A stretch of 64,000 bases of DNA from Mycobacterium deserti (GCF_025345615.1 NZ_JAODWD010000004.1:669158-733157), one strand, 5' to 3'. Positions 23,367 to 32,129 are shown, counted from the stretch's first letter. Numbers and translations: made by a program. Notes: generated by a model from the letters alone, not told the origin.

Positions 23367-24626
23367 TCACACCCCCACCGGGCGGCGCTCGTTGCGATAC
23401 TCCTCAACCCAGTCGACCGAGACCTTGTGCAGGTGGCGCACGAGGATTTCCTGATCGCTGAGCGGGTAGTCGTCGACGACGTCGTACTCCAACGCGGCCT
23501 GGGTGCCGCCGAGCATGCCGGCGTCCTGAAGTGCGAACTCCTTGAGCACCACGGAGGCGACCTCGTGTTCGATCCGCTCGCGGACGGTACGTGCTGGGTG
23601 AAAAGCGTTGTACGCCTCGAACTTGTGGGTGTTGTGCGACGTCGGCCAGTAGCGGTAGAGCAGGTACCACCCGTGGTAGATCAAGATCTCCAGGTTGGGG
23701 AAGATCTGGAAGTTGGTGATGCCCCACGGTTCGATCCCGCCGGGATTCAGCCCAGCGGAGAAGTGCGTCTCCGGCGTGCGCCACGGCCCGACAAGACCGC
23801 TGCGCGTAGCCCTTTCGACCGGATACATGTACTCGGGGGCGAGCAACCAGCGGCGGGTGCCCGCCGTGGACACCAGGCGGTGCGGCCCGTCGATCTGGAA
23901 GTGCCCGCACTCGAACGTCGCGTTGGGCTGGCGCACCTCGGTGGGCACCTGTTGGCTGTGCAGCGACGGCACGTGGTAGTACTCCTGGAACGCATCCGCG
24001 AAGATCTTCCAGTTGCTGTTGTTGTGCGCGACGAAATCGTATCGCTCCGTCATCATTTCGAACGGATAGTCGTCGAGGGCGGTGATCATCGGGCCGAGGA
24101 ACTCGCGAAGACTCCACCGAGGTTCGGGATCGAAGTTGATGAAGATGAACCCGTTCCACACGTCGCACTGCACCGGCTTCAACCCGTACTGTGCGCTGTC
24201 GAGGCCGAAGAACTCCCCCTCCTGCTGCACGAACGTCAGGTCGCCCTTGAGGTCGTATCGCCAGCCGTGGTACTTGCACGTGAACTGCCGACAGGTGCCC
24301 TTGACCTCTTCGTTGGGAAAGTCGTTCCACACCAGCTTGTTCCCGCGGTGGCGGCAGATGTTGTAGAAGGCACGGATCTGCTGGTCCTTGCCCCTGACCA
24401 CGATCACCGAAGTTCGTGCGGCGTCGATCTCCTTGGTGAGGTAGCTACCGACGCGCGGCAACTCCTCGACGCGGGCGACGTTGAGCCAGGCGCGTTTGAA
24501 GACGGCCTCGCGTTCGAGCTCGTAGAACTCCGGGGAGATCGAGTCGCGGAACGAGACGGGCCCGGTCCCGAGGTCCGGGTAGTGCTCCGTCCAGGTGCCC
24601 TCTGCTGGTTTAGGCCACTTCGCCAT
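23367..24626 (-). CDS. Rieske non-haem iron oxygenase, alpha subunit (copy 1)
   Basis: A 419-residue oxygenase. Seen: Rieske boxes ICRHRGNKLV near residue 83 and CKYHGWRYDL near residue 105; mononuclear iron ligands in DAFQEYYHVPSLH near residue 205 (His-x4-His); a downstream Asp expected in the catalytic domain. No beta subunit is encoded; the small helical protein follows instead. The KshB-like reductase at 25449 is the nearest possible electron donor. Substrate unknown; the N-terminal HYPDLGTGPVSFRDS is shared with the other two copies. Confidence 0.93.
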   Translation of the reverse strand: MAKWPKPAEGTWTEHYPDLGTGPVSFRDSISPEFYELEREAVFKRAWLNVARVEELPRVGSYLTKEIDAARTSVIVVRGKDQQIRAFYNICRHRGNKLVWNDFPNEEVKGTCRQFTCKYHGWRYDLKGDLTFVQQEGEFFGLDSAQYGLKPVQCDVWNGFIFINFDPEPRWSLREFLGPMITALDDYPFEMMTERYDFVAHNNSNWKIFADAFQEYYHVPSLHSQQVPTEVRQPNATFECGHFQIDGPHRLVSTAGTRRWLLAPEYMYPVERATRSGLVGPWRTPETHFSAGLNPGGIEPWGITNFQIFPNLEILIYHGWYLLYRYWPTSHNTHKFEAYNAFHPARTVRERIEHEVASVVLKEFALQDAGMLGGTQAALEYDVVDDYPLSDQEILVRHLHKVSVDWVEEYRNERRPVGV

Positions 24627-24671
24627 GCGAACCTCCCTGTCTGAGTTGCGAACTCGTGCAGAACGACGTCA

Positions 24672-25430
24672 TCACATCACCGACCCGCCGTTGACGCCGA
24701 GCGTCTGACCCGTGATGAAACCGGCCTCCTCGGAACACAGGAAACCGACGGCGGCGGCGATGTCGTCACCGGTGCCGAGGTGACCGAGCGGAACGCTTGC
24801 CGCCATCTGCTCGTTGGACGGCAGATGTCCGGCCGCCTGGCCGGCATGCTGCATCGGTGTCTCGATGGCCGAGGGCGGAATGTTGTTCACCGTGATACCG
24901 GTCGGGCCATACTCGCGGGCGAGGGATCTGGTCAGCGAGAGCAGCGCGCCCTTGGAGGCGGCATAGTGCGCCATCCCCGGCGAACCGCGCTGGGCACTTG
25001 ACGACGAGATCATCACGATGCGGCCCCAGCCGGCTTCGAGCATGTCGGGCACGGCCACCTGGCAGCAGTGGAACGTGCCGGTGAGATTGACATCGATCAG
25101 CCGCTGCCAAGCCTGCGGGGTGATCTCGGTGAACGGCGCGAAGTCCACCGCACCGGCGCTGGTGACCAGGATGTGCACCGGGCCGAGCTCGGTGCGCACC
25201 TTCGCGAACGCTTCCTCGACGACCGCGCGGTCGCTGACGTCGGCAGCCACCCCGAGGGCGGTCACCCCTTCGGCACGCAGGTCCTCGGCCACCCTTTGCG
25301 CCGCGTCGCCGTTGAGGTCGAGCACGGCCACCTTGTGACCGCGCCGACCGAGCTCATGGCAGGTCGCCTCACCCATGCCGGAAGCGCCACCGGTCACCAC
25401 CGCGACACGGGTCAAACGAAAGCGTCCCAT
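24672..25430 (-). CDS. Short-chain dehydrogenase/reductase (FabG-like)
   Basis: A 252-residue SDR. ATG 25430 is preferred over the adjacent GTG 25433 because GAGGG lies 7 bases upstream. Seen: TGGASGMG near residue 11, TSAGAVDF where NNAG is usual, Ser in MISSSSAQRG, and YAASKGA near residue 155; C-terminus GQTLGVNGGSVM is typical of the FabG group. Lies 18 bases after the reductase gene, upstream of the first Rieske oxygenase. Confidence 0.92.
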   Translation of the reverse strand: MGRFRLTRVAVVTGGASGMGEATCHELGRRGHKVAVLDLNGDAAQRVAEDLRAEGVTALGVAADVSDRAVVEEAFAKVRTELGPVHILVTSAGAVDFAPFTEITPQAWQRLIDVNLTGTFHCCQVAVPDMLEAGWGRIVMISSSSAQRGSPGMAHYAASKGALLSLTRSLAREYGPTGITVNNIPPSAIETPMQHAGQAAGHLPSNEQMAASVPLGHLGTGDDIAAAVGFLCSEEAGFITGQTLGVNGGSVM

Positions 25431-25448
25431 CACAAAACCCTCTTGTCT

Positions 25449-26471
25449 CTACTCATAGACCACGTGCACTGTTCGGGTTGTAGGTAGAGACTGGCACGTC
25501 AACACCCAACCCTCGGCCACTTCGTCGTCATCGAGTGCGTCGTTGTTGAGCATTCTGGCCCCGCCGGAGACGATGCGCGCCATACATGTTCCGCACGAAC
25601 CGGTCTCACACGACGACGGCGCCCGTAGGCCGGCGATCCGGGCCGTCTGCAACAAGGTGTTGCCCGCCCGGTAGCCGGCGGTGACGGTCTTGCGATCGAG
25701 TTCGATCACGATTTCTTCTGTCTGCCCAGAGGCGTCGGCGACGTCGGCGGGTACGGGTTCGATCGAGAAGCGTTCGAGGTGGACACGTTCTCGCGGAACG
25801 CCGGACTCGAGGACCGCGGCCTCAACGGTGTCCATGAACGGCCCGGGACCGCAGATGTAGTAGTCCGCCGCACCGGCGCCGGAGATGAACGAGCCGACCG
25901 CCGAGGGCGTCACCACTCCGCTGTCGTCGTCGATGTGGTGCGCGACCGTCAGACGGTCGGCGTTCTCCTTCGCCAGCCGCTCGAGCGCGGCAGCGAAGAT
26001 CACCGAATCGCGACTGCGGTTGGCGTAGAACAACCGGACGCGCCGCGAAGAATTCGCCAACGCCGTCCGGAGCAGCGACATGATCGGCGTGATGCCGCTG
26101 CCGCCCGCGAACGCGACGACCTCGTCATCGGTGTCACGCAGACAGAACCGCCCCTCCGGCGGGGCGGCGTGAATCTCGACGCCTTCAGAGACCGTGTCGT
26201 TGAGCCAGTTGGACACCACTCCGCCGGGGTCGCGCTTGACGGTGATCTGCAGGTCGTCCTCGACGGGAGCCGACGACATCGAGTAGCAGCGGCGAAGGTC
26301 CTGACCGTCCACGGTCACGCGCAGCGTCAGGAATTGGCCGGCGCGGTAACGGTACTGCGCCGAGCAGTGCGCGGGCACGTCCAGCACCAGGGAGACGGCG
26401 TCGGACGTCTCCCGTACGACACGCTTGACGCGTAGGGGCGCGAACCCGTCGTCACCGTTGCTCTCGGCCAT
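25449..26471 (-). CDS. KshB-like ferredoxin reductase (FAD, NAD(P), C-terminal [2Fe-2S])
   Basis: About 340 residues. ATG 26471 chosen; GTG 26480 in frame is possible, and neither has a clear Shine-Dalgarno, so a leaderless message is possible. Seen: FAD site RCYSMSSAP near residue 62, nucleotide-binding FAGGSGITPIMS near residue 125, CGPGPFMDTVE near residue 225, and a plant-type [2Fe-2S] domain CETGSCGTC...LTC at the end. Same architecture as KshB, the reductase of 3-ketosteroid 9alpha-hydroxylase. It probably feeds one or more of the three Rieske oxygenases. Preceded by two CAAGTACTT operators. Confidence 0.92.
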   Translation of the reverse strand: MAESNGDDGFAPLRVKRVVRETSDAVSLVLDVPAHCSAQYRYRAGQFLTLRVTVDGQDLRRCYSMSSAPVEDDLQITVKRDPGGVVSNWLNDTVSEGVEIHAAPPEGRFCLRDTDDEVVAFAGGSGITPIMSLLRTALANSSRRVRLFYANRSRDSVIFAAALERLAKENADRLTVAHHIDDDSGVVTPSAVGSFISGAGAADYYICGPGPFMDTVEAAVLESGVPRERVHLERFSIEPVPADVADASGQTEEIVIELDRKTVTAGYRAGNTLLQTARIAGLRAPSSCETGSCGTCMARIVSGGARMLNNDALDDDEVAEGWVLTCQSLPTTRTVHVVYE

Positions 26472-26481
26472 CGGGTCCACT

Positions 26482-26516
26482 ATATCAAGTACTTGTCATT
26501 CATCTCAAGTACTTCA
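26482..26516. promoter_or_regulatory. Double CAAGTACTT operator upstream of the reductase gene
   Basis: A perfect palindrome CAAGTACTTG at 26486-26495 and a second CAAGTACTT at 26506-26514, centred 20 bases apart, in the 44-base gap between the MarR gene and the reductase. Single related sites occur at 29985-29994 and 41781-41790. The core resembles the published KstR2 motif AnCAAGnnCTTGnT as I recall it; the adjacent MarR protein is an alternative ligand. Confidence 0.6.
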
Positions 26517-26524
26517 TACGGCCC

Positions 26525-26977
26525 CTAGGAATCGATGTGGTCGGCGTGCAATTCGTGGCCGGTCCCCTGCTCAACGACGCGCGACAGCAGATCACGCAGG
26601 GTTTTCTGCTCGGCCTTGCTCAGCACGCCGAAGACCTTGTCGTGCGCGGCAATTGCATCGTTGACGACATTTTCGGCCACTTTGCGGCCCTGGTCGGTGA
26701 GGAACGCCTGAAGAATCCTGCCGTGCTGGGGGTCCTGTTTACGCTCGACGAGGCCGCGCCGTTCGAGTGCGGTCAGAGCAAGCTGCACGCCTTGCGGGCT
26801 GATGAGCATGCGCCGGGCCAGGTCGGCACCTGACAGGCCGGGCTCGGTCGACAGCTGGCGCAACACACCGATCTGCGCGGTGCTCACGCCGTGCTCGCTC
26901 ACCGCGTCGTTGACCGTTGTCAAAGAGAAGTACCAGGCCTGCTTGAGCAGCCACAGGATGTTGTCGGTTTGTTCCAC
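26525..26977 (-). CDS. MarR family transcriptional regulator
   Basis: A 150-residue MarR/winged-helix regulator. Start GTG 26977 with AGGAG upstream. Seen: helix-turn-helix segment LSGADLARRMLISPQGVQLALTAL split over residues ~48-72 and the wing KQDPQHGRILQAFL. C-terminal helices form the dimer interface. It lies between the amidohydrolase (27001) and the operator region 26482-26516, a natural position for an autoregulator of the reductase/Rieske operons. Confidence 0.9.
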   Translation of the reverse strand: MEQTDNILWLLKQAWYFSLTTVNDAVSEHGVSTAQIGVLRQLSTEPGLSGADLARRMLISPQGVQLALTALERRGLVERKQDPQHGRILQAFLTDQGRKVAENVVNDAIAAHDKVFGVLSKAEQKTLRDLLSRVVEQGTGHELHADHIDS

Positions 26978-27000
26978 GCTCGCTCCTCTCGGTCTGGGCG

Positions 27001-28248
27001 CTAGCGCTTGTAGACCACACCGTTCTTCATCACGAACCGCACGTCCAGTGTGACGGCGATGTCGCGCGACGGGTCATCCGGCACGGCGACGATGTCGGCG
27101 AGGTAGCCCGCAGCGATGCGCCCCAGGTCGTCGTCGGCCTCGATGAGCTCGGCGCTGGTGATGGTCGCGGCCCGCAGTGCCTGCATGGGTGTCATGCCGC
27201 GAGAGACCAGCGCGCACAGTTCTTTCGCGTTCTGCCCGTGCGGAATCGCCGGCGCGTCCGTTCCGCAGGCGATCCGGACTCCGGCGGCTATCGCCTTCGG
27301 CAGCATCGCCTGCGCGCGGGGAAATACCTCCTCGGCCTTCTTGCGCAGCTCCGGAGCGATGCGGTCGATGGCCATCGCCTCGGTCAGGTAGGTGGTCGAC
27401 ACCAGGAAGGTGCCGGTGTCGGCCATCAATTTGATCGTGTCGTCGGTGGCGAGAAACCCGTGTTCGATGCAGTCGATCCCGGCGCGGATGCACGCGCGAA
27501 TAGCGCTGTCCCCCACCGCATGCGCAGCTACCCGCACACCCGCGCGGTGCGCCTCGTCGGCGATCGCGGCGAACTCGTCGTCGGAATACTGCTGCGCACC
27601 GGGCGCGGTGCTGTGGGACATGACGCCACCCGAAGCGGACACCTTGATCAGCTTCGCCCCGTGCCGGATCTGATAGCGCACGCACGCTCGCACGTCGTCC
27701 ACCCCGTTGGCGATGCCCTCCGCCACCGAAAGCGGCATGATCCCGGGCGCGAGTCGCTGGAAAACCGTCGGATCGAGGTGTCCGCCGTAGGGCGTCACCG
27801 CATGCCCCGCCGGATAGATCCGCGGACCGTTGTGCCAGCCCTGCTCGATCGCGCGCTGCAGCGCGACGTCGAGAAGGTAGCCGCCGGTCTTGACCATCAA
27901 TCCGAGATTGCGCACCGTGGTGAAGCCGGCCTCCAGGGTGGTACGCGCGTTCACCGCACCACGCAGCGTGCGGTAGGCGGGGTCGTCCTGCACCCCGTGC
28001 ATAGGGCTCGGCAGACCTTCGGGACCACCGGGCCCGCCGATGAGCAGGTTGAGCTCCATGTCCATCAGACCCGGCAGCAGCGTGACATCGCCCAGGTCGA
28101 TGTCTTCGGCCGGATCCTGCGGCACCTCAACGGGGTTGACCGCCGTGATCCGATTACCCTCGATCACCACTACCGCCGGTGAGCGCACCTCGCCGGCCTC
28201 GACGTCGGCCCAGCGCGCCGCGCGCAGGACGGTGATCGGACCGGTCAC
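27001..28248 (-). CDS. Amidohydrolase-superfamily metal-dependent hydrolase lacking the HxH motif
   Basis: A 415-residue protein; GTG 28248 (TGPITVLRAARW) overlaps the stop of the small helical gene. Seen: urease-like beta-sandwich strands at both ends; LLPGLMDMELNLL near residue 63, where amidohydrolases normally have DxHxH, here Glu and Asn replace the two His; Lys in KLIKVSASGG; His in AAHAVGD and IEHGFLA; Asp in CGTDAPAIPHG. So four of the six usual metal ligands remain. Either a mononuclear enzyme or altered chemistry. It resembles imidazolonepropionase/prolidase-type members. Confidence 0.85.
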   Translation of the reverse strand: MTGPITVLRAARWADVEAGEVRSPAVVVIEGNRITAVNPVEVPQDPAEDIDLGDVTLLPGLMDMELNLLIGGPGGPEGLPSPMHGVQDDPAYRTLRGAVNARTTLEAGFTTVRNLGLMVKTGGYLLDVALQRAIEQGWHNGPRIYPAGHAVTPYGGHLDPTVFQRLAPGIMPLSVAEGIANGVDDVRACVRYQIRHGAKLIKVSASGGVMSHSTAPGAQQYSDDEFAAIADEAHRAGVRVAAHAVGDSAIRACIRAGIDCIEHGFLATDDTIKLMADTGTFLVSTTYLTEAMAIDRIAPELRKKAEEVFPRAQAMLPKAIAAGVRIACGTDAPAIPHGQNAKELCALVSRGMTPMQALRAATITSAELIEADDDLGRIAAGYLADIVAVPDDPSRDIAVTLDVRFVMKNGVVYKR

Positions 28249-28607
28249 GGCACGGGTTCTGACACGCAGTCCAGCGTCGTGGCGCCTGAGTCGGGCACCT
28301 TCGGTTGCTTCCAGCACTCGACCGGAAACGACGCCTGGATCATCGAATAGAGAAGGTGCATGAGGTTCAGCACGTCCTCCGGCATGTCATCCAGCGAGAA
28401 CTTATCGCAGTACGAGATGGCCTCCTCCGCACGCGCGGTGATCGCGTCGTAAAAGGCTTGTATCTCCTGCATCGAACTGTCCAGCCGCTTGGCGTACCGT
28501 TCGGCCTCGGTGGGCAGGCACCAGTCCGAGAACACCTCGAGGTCTGCGAACTCGGGCGGCAGTTTCGGTGCGCGGGAGGAAAAAGATTCGGTTGCGGCGG
28601 TCGTCAT
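28245..28607 (-). CDS. Small helical protein of unknown function, Rieske-oxygenase neighbour (copy 2)
   Basis: A 120-residue homologue of 23033-23365. ATG 28607, one base after the Rieske stop. Shared core: MQEIQAFYDAI, EEAISYCDKF, LDDMPEDVLNLMHLLYSMI, and VECWKQPKVPDS near the C-terminus. About half identical to copy 1 by eye. Here it is followed by the amidohydrolase instead of a TauD gene, so its constant partner is the Rieske oxygenase. Confidence 0.8.
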   Translation of the reverse strand: MTTAATESFSSRAPKLPPEFADLEVFSDWCLPTEAERYAKRLDSSMQEIQAFYDAITARAEEAISYCDKFSLDDMPEDVLNLMHLLYSMIQASFPVECWKQPKVPDSGATTLDCVSEPVP

Positions 28608-28608
28608 C

Positions 28609-29874
28609 TCACACTCCCGCAGTCTTGCGCCGGTAGTCGTCCACCCATGCCGCGGTCTCGCTGTGCAGATGGCGGATGAGCACCTCCTGGTCGCAGAGCA
28701 GGAAGTTGTCGAGCACGCGTGACTCGACCATCGTCTGGGTGGCCTCGAGGGTGTTGGCATCCTGAAGGCCGTACTCCTTGAACGACACCGCGGCCAGTTC
28801 CTGCGCTATGCGCTCACGGGGCGTTCTCGGCTGCGGGAAGTACACCGTGCCCTCGAAGATGTGCGTGTTGTGCGACGTCGGCCAGTAGTGGTAGGTCAGG
28901 TACCAGCCCTGCCCCCAGAACAAGATCACGAAGTTGGGAAACAACTGGAACGAATCCAGGCCCCAGGGATCGCATTTCGCGGGATTCAAGCCCACGGGCA
29001 TCTCGCCGAGATCCGGCTTGTCCCACGGGCCGAAGAGTCCGCTCTGACAGATGTCCTCGATCGGCTTGCGCATCTCATCGGCCATCTCCCAGGCCTTGAT
29101 GCCCGAGGTGCTCACCAGACGGTGCGGGCCCTCGATGCGATAGTGCGGCGCCTCGAAGCCGGCTTCGGCCGCCGCCTTCGAATAGGCGGTTGGTGATTGG
29201 TTCGCATGCAGGACAGGTGCGTGGTAGAACTCCTGGAACGCGTCCATGTAGAGCTTCCAGTTGGCCTTCACCTCAGACCGGTAGTAGAACCGCGAGGTCA
29301 TCTTGTCGAACGGATAGCCTTCGAGATTCGTGATCATCGGGCCGAGGAAGTCGCGCAGCGACTGCTCCGGCTGCTCGGCGAAATTGACGAAGATGAAGCC
29401 CTCCCACACCTCGCAGTGGACGGGCACCAGACCGTAGCGGCTCTTGTCGAGGTCGAAGAACTCCCCCTCCTGCTGAACGAACGTGAGGTTTCCGTCGAGG
29501 TCGTAGCGCCAGGCGTGGTACTTGCAGGTGAACTGCCGGCACACACCGCTGGTCTCCTCCAGCGGCATGTCGTTCCACACGAGCTTGTTGCCGCGGTGCC
29601 TGCAGATGTTGTGATACGCCTTGACTTCTCCATTGGTGGTCCGTACCACGATGATGGAGGTGTTGGCGACCTTGAGTTCCTTGGTGAAGTAACTGCCCTT
29701 GCGTGGAATCTGTTCGACGCGACCGACGTTCAGCCACGCGCGGCGGAACACCGCCTTACGCTCGAGTTCATAGAACTCGGGATCCACGGAGTCCTCGTAG
29801 GACACGGGCCCGGTGCCCAACTGTGGGTAATGCTCGGTCCAGCTGCCTTCCGGCGGTTTGGGGAATCGAGGCAT
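28609..29874 (-). CDS. Rieske non-haem iron oxygenase, alpha subunit (copy 2)
   Basis: A 421-residue oxygenase. The frame is open further upstream but ATG 29874 (MPRFPKPPEGSW) has AGGAG 6 bases before it and matches the start of copy 1. Seen: ICRHRGNKLV and CKYHAWRYDL Rieske boxes, DAFQEFYHAPVLH iron site. Very similar to copy 1 (TWTEHYP/SWTEHYP, LGTGPVSYEDS). First gene of the minus-strand run; a CAAGTAGTTG palindrome lies about 110 bases upstream in the divergent region with the aldehyde dehydrogenase. Confidence 0.93.
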   Translation of the reverse strand: MPRFPKPPEGSWTEHYPQLGTGPVSYEDSVDPEFYELERKAVFRRAWLNVGRVEQIPRKGSYFTKELKVANTSIIVVRTTNGEVKAYHNICRHRGNKLVWNDMPLEETSGVCRQFTCKYHAWRYDLDGNLTFVQQEGEFFDLDKSRYGLVPVHCEVWEGFIFVNFAEQPEQSLRDFLGPMITNLEGYPFDKMTSRFYYRSEVKANWKLYMDAFQEFYHAPVLHANQSPTAYSKAAAEAGFEAPHYRIEGPHRLVSTSGIKAWEMADEMRKPIEDICQSGLFGPWDKPDLGEMPVGLNPAKCDPWGLDSFQLFPNFVILFWGQGWYLTYHYWPTSHNTHIFEGTVYFPQPRTPRERIAQELAAVSFKEYGLQDANTLEATQTMVESRVLDNFLLCDQEVLIRHLHSETAAWVDDYRRKTAGV

Positions 29875-29984
29875 CGGCTTCTCCTGTCCACGTGGTGGTC
29901 TAGTCATACCGCACGCGCCGTTGGTCTTTGGCGCAATCTGCGGGAGCCTTCTGCGCCGACGGTATATGCTCCAGCTCATAATCG

Positions 29985-29994
29985 CAAGTAGTTG
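29985..29994. promoter_or_regulatory. CAAGTAGTTG half-conserved operator
   Basis: One mismatch from the CAAGTACTTG palindrome at 26486, and, read on the minus strand, preceded by the same ATAT. It lies in the 160-base divergent region 29875-30034 between the Rieske gene (minus) and the aldehyde dehydrogenase (plus). Candidate site for the same regulator. Confidence 0.4.
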
Positions 29995-30034
29995 ATATTA
30001 CCCGGGTGACCGGGGTGCAGAAGGAGTCGGACAC

Positions 30035-31516
30035 GTGCATTCGGATGAGCTGTTCATCGGCGGCAGTTGGCGTGGAGCGAGCACCGAGCAGCGCATCGAG
30101 ATCGTCTGCCCGCATACCGAGGCAACGGTCGCGTCTGTCGCCGCCGCGGCACCTGCCGACGTGGACAGGGCGGTCGAGGCCGCCCGGGCCGCGTTCGACA
30201 CCGGCGCCTGGCCGCGATTGGACCCCGCCGAGCGCATCGCCGCGGTCAGAGGGCTGGCCAATGTCTATGGCGAACGGCGCCCTGAAATGGCCGATGTCAT
30301 CACCTCGGAGATCGGTGCACCGATCAGCTTCGCTCAACGCGCTCAGGTGGCACTGCCGTGGACGATGATGACCGCTTTCTGCGACCTGGCGCAGAACTAC
30401 CCATGGCACGAGTCCAGACCCGGCAGGTACGGGTCCGACATCCATATCCGACGCGAGCCGGTCGGCGTCGTCGCGGCCATCGTTCCCTGGAACATGCCGC
30501 AGTTCCTCATCGTCACCAAGTTGATTCCGGCACTTCTGGCCGGCTGCACCGTGGTCCTCAAACCCGCGCCGGAGTCGCCGCTCAACGCGCTGCTGCTGGC
30601 GGAGATGGTCGCCGAGGCGGGTCTGCCGCAGGGTGTGGTCAGCGTGCTTCCGGGCGACGGCGCACTCGGCGGATATCTGGTGAATCATCCTGGTGTCGAC
30701 AAGGTTTCCTTCACCGGTTCCACAGCAGCGGGTAAGGCCGTCGCCGCCGCATGCGCGACGAATCTGCGGCGCGTCAGCCTCGAACTGGGCGGCAAGTCCG
30801 CCGCGATCGTCCTGTCCGACGCTGATCCCGCCGCCGTTGCGACCGGCGTCCGATCGGCCAGCCTGAGCAACAGCGGTCAGATCTGCAACGCGCTGACCCG
30901 AGTTCTGGTGCCGTCCGGACGTGCCGACGAGTTCACCGATGCACTGGCCGCTGAGATGACGTCGTTGGTGGTCGGCGATCCGACCGACGCCGCAACACAG
31001 GTCGGACCGCTCGTCGCCGAGCGTCAACAGCACCGGGTGCGCGGCTACATCGAGACAGGGCAGACGGAGGGCGCCCGCCTGGTGGTGGGCGGTGCCGAGA
31101 TGCCTGACGGCCTCGACCGCGGTTGGTTCGTGAAACCCACGCTGTTCGACCGCGCCGACAACACGATGCGGATCGCGCGGGACGAAATCTTCGGGCCCGT
31201 GCTGACCGTCATCCCCTACGCCGACGAAGAAGACGCGGTGGCGATCGCCAATGATTCCGACTACGGCTTGGCGGGATCAGTGTTCACCGCAGACACCGAC
31301 CGGGGGCTCGACATCGCCGCCCGCATCCGCACCGGCACCTTCGGCGTCAACCAGGGCTACACGATGGACCCGTTCGCACCGTTCGGCGGCGTCAAGGACA
31401 GTGGCTACGGACGCGAACTCGGTCGCGAGGGTATCGACAGCTACACCGATTCGAAGTCGATATCTGTTGCAGCAACGCAGGATCCGGCCGCAGCGACTGC
31501 TGGCAAGGGGGCGTGA
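30035..31516 (+). CDS. Aldehyde dehydrogenase
   Basis: A 493-residue NAD(P)-dependent aldehyde dehydrogenase, full length. GTG 30035 with AAGGAG about ten bases upstream. Seen: PWNMPQF near residue 150, nucleotide-binding FTGSTAAGKAV near residue 228, catalytic Glu in LELGGKSA near residue 252, catalytic Cys in NSGQICNALTR near residue 286, and EIFGPVL near residue 388. Monocistronic between divergent Rieske and convergent TetR genes. Oxidises an aldehyde intermediate to the acid. Confidence 0.94.
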   Translation: MHSDELFIGGSWRGASTEQRIEIVCPHTEATVASVAAAAPADVDRAVEAARAAFDTGAWPRLDPAERIAAVRGLANVYGERRPEMADVITSEIGAPISFAQRAQVALPWTMMTAFCDLAQNYPWHESRPGRYGSDIHIRREPVGVVAAIVPWNMPQFLIVTKLIPALLAGCTVVLKPAPESPLNALLLAEMVAEAGLPQGVVSVLPGDGALGGYLVNHPGVDKVSFTGSTAAGKAVAAACATNLRRVSLELGGKSAAIVLSDADPAAVATGVRSASLSNSGQICNALTRVLVPSGRADEFTDALAAEMTSLVVGDPTDAATQVGPLVAERQQHRVRGYIETGQTEGARLVVGGAEMPDGLDRGWFVKPTLFDRADNTMRIARDEIFGPVLTVIPYADEEDAVAIANDSDYGLAGSVFTADTDRGLDIAARIRTGTFGVNQGYTMDPFAPFGGVKDSGYGRELGREGIDSYTDSKSISVAATQDPAAATAGKGA

Positions 31517-31526
31517 CGCCCGATAG

Positions 31527-32129
31527 CTACGGCAGCTTGATCGCCGAGACGTACATTTCGATGACGGGCCGGTAGAGGTCCACGTCGTCGAGTTCACTGC
31601 CCAGCACGACCGAGTCACTGGTCGCGACGAGGACCTGGGCGAGAGTCTTCGCTGGAATCAACAAGGCGCCACCGAGCCTGTCGATGCCTTCGGTGATAAA
31701 CGTCGCGAGCGCTTCGACGACCTCCGTCCTTTTCTCCGCCACCCGCTCGCGGACATCAGGATTGCGAAGAAGGTAGAGGGTGAATTCATGCCCCAACGCG
31801 GCGTGCTCGGCCCCGCGGTCACGGCTCAACTGGCGCCATCGCGCGGCGATCTCGTCGAGTTCGCGTGACCCGACCTGCTCGGCAGAGGACATCACATCGG
31901 CGAAGTTGTCGAAATAGCGACGCCAATACCGGTCGCTCACGGCGAGGAAGAGATCCTCCTTCGTGGCGAAATGCTTGTAAATGGCGCCTTTCGTATAGCC
32001 CGCCGCGTTGGCGATGTCGTCGAGAGTCGCTGGTGCGAAACCTTTCTCGGCGAACACGTCTTCCGCGGCGTCGAGCAACAGAGAGCGTGTGTGCTCGAGA
32101 CGTCGTTCCCGTGTCCAGCGCTCGACCAT
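31527..32129 (-). CDS. TetR family regulator (copy 1 of tandem TetR/AveC pair)
   Basis: A 200-residue TetR protein, ATG 32129. Seen: N-terminal helix-turn-helix LDDIANAAGYTKGAIYKHF at residues ~32-50 and the conserved ATKEDLFLAV; the C-terminal ligand domain contains DRYWRRYFDNFADVM. Roughly 70-75% identical by eye to the TetR at 33403. Divergent from the AveC-like gene at 32231, with the palindrome 32174-32189 between them, so it probably represses that gene and itself. Confidence 0.92.
   Translation of the reverse strand: MVERWTRERRLEHTRSLLLDAAEDVFAEKGFAPATLDDIANAAGYTKGAIYKHFATKEDLFLAVSDRYWRRYFDNFADVMSSAEQVGSRELDEIAARWRQLSRDRGAEHAALGHEFTLYLLRNPDVRERVAEKRTEVVEALATFITEGIDRLGGALLIPAKTLAQVLVATSDSVVLGSELDDVDLYRPVIEMYVSAIKLP

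Noticed and set aside
23259..24644. 461-codon plus-strand open frame
   Set aside because: Antisense to the Rieske oxygenase, which has all cluster and iron motifs.
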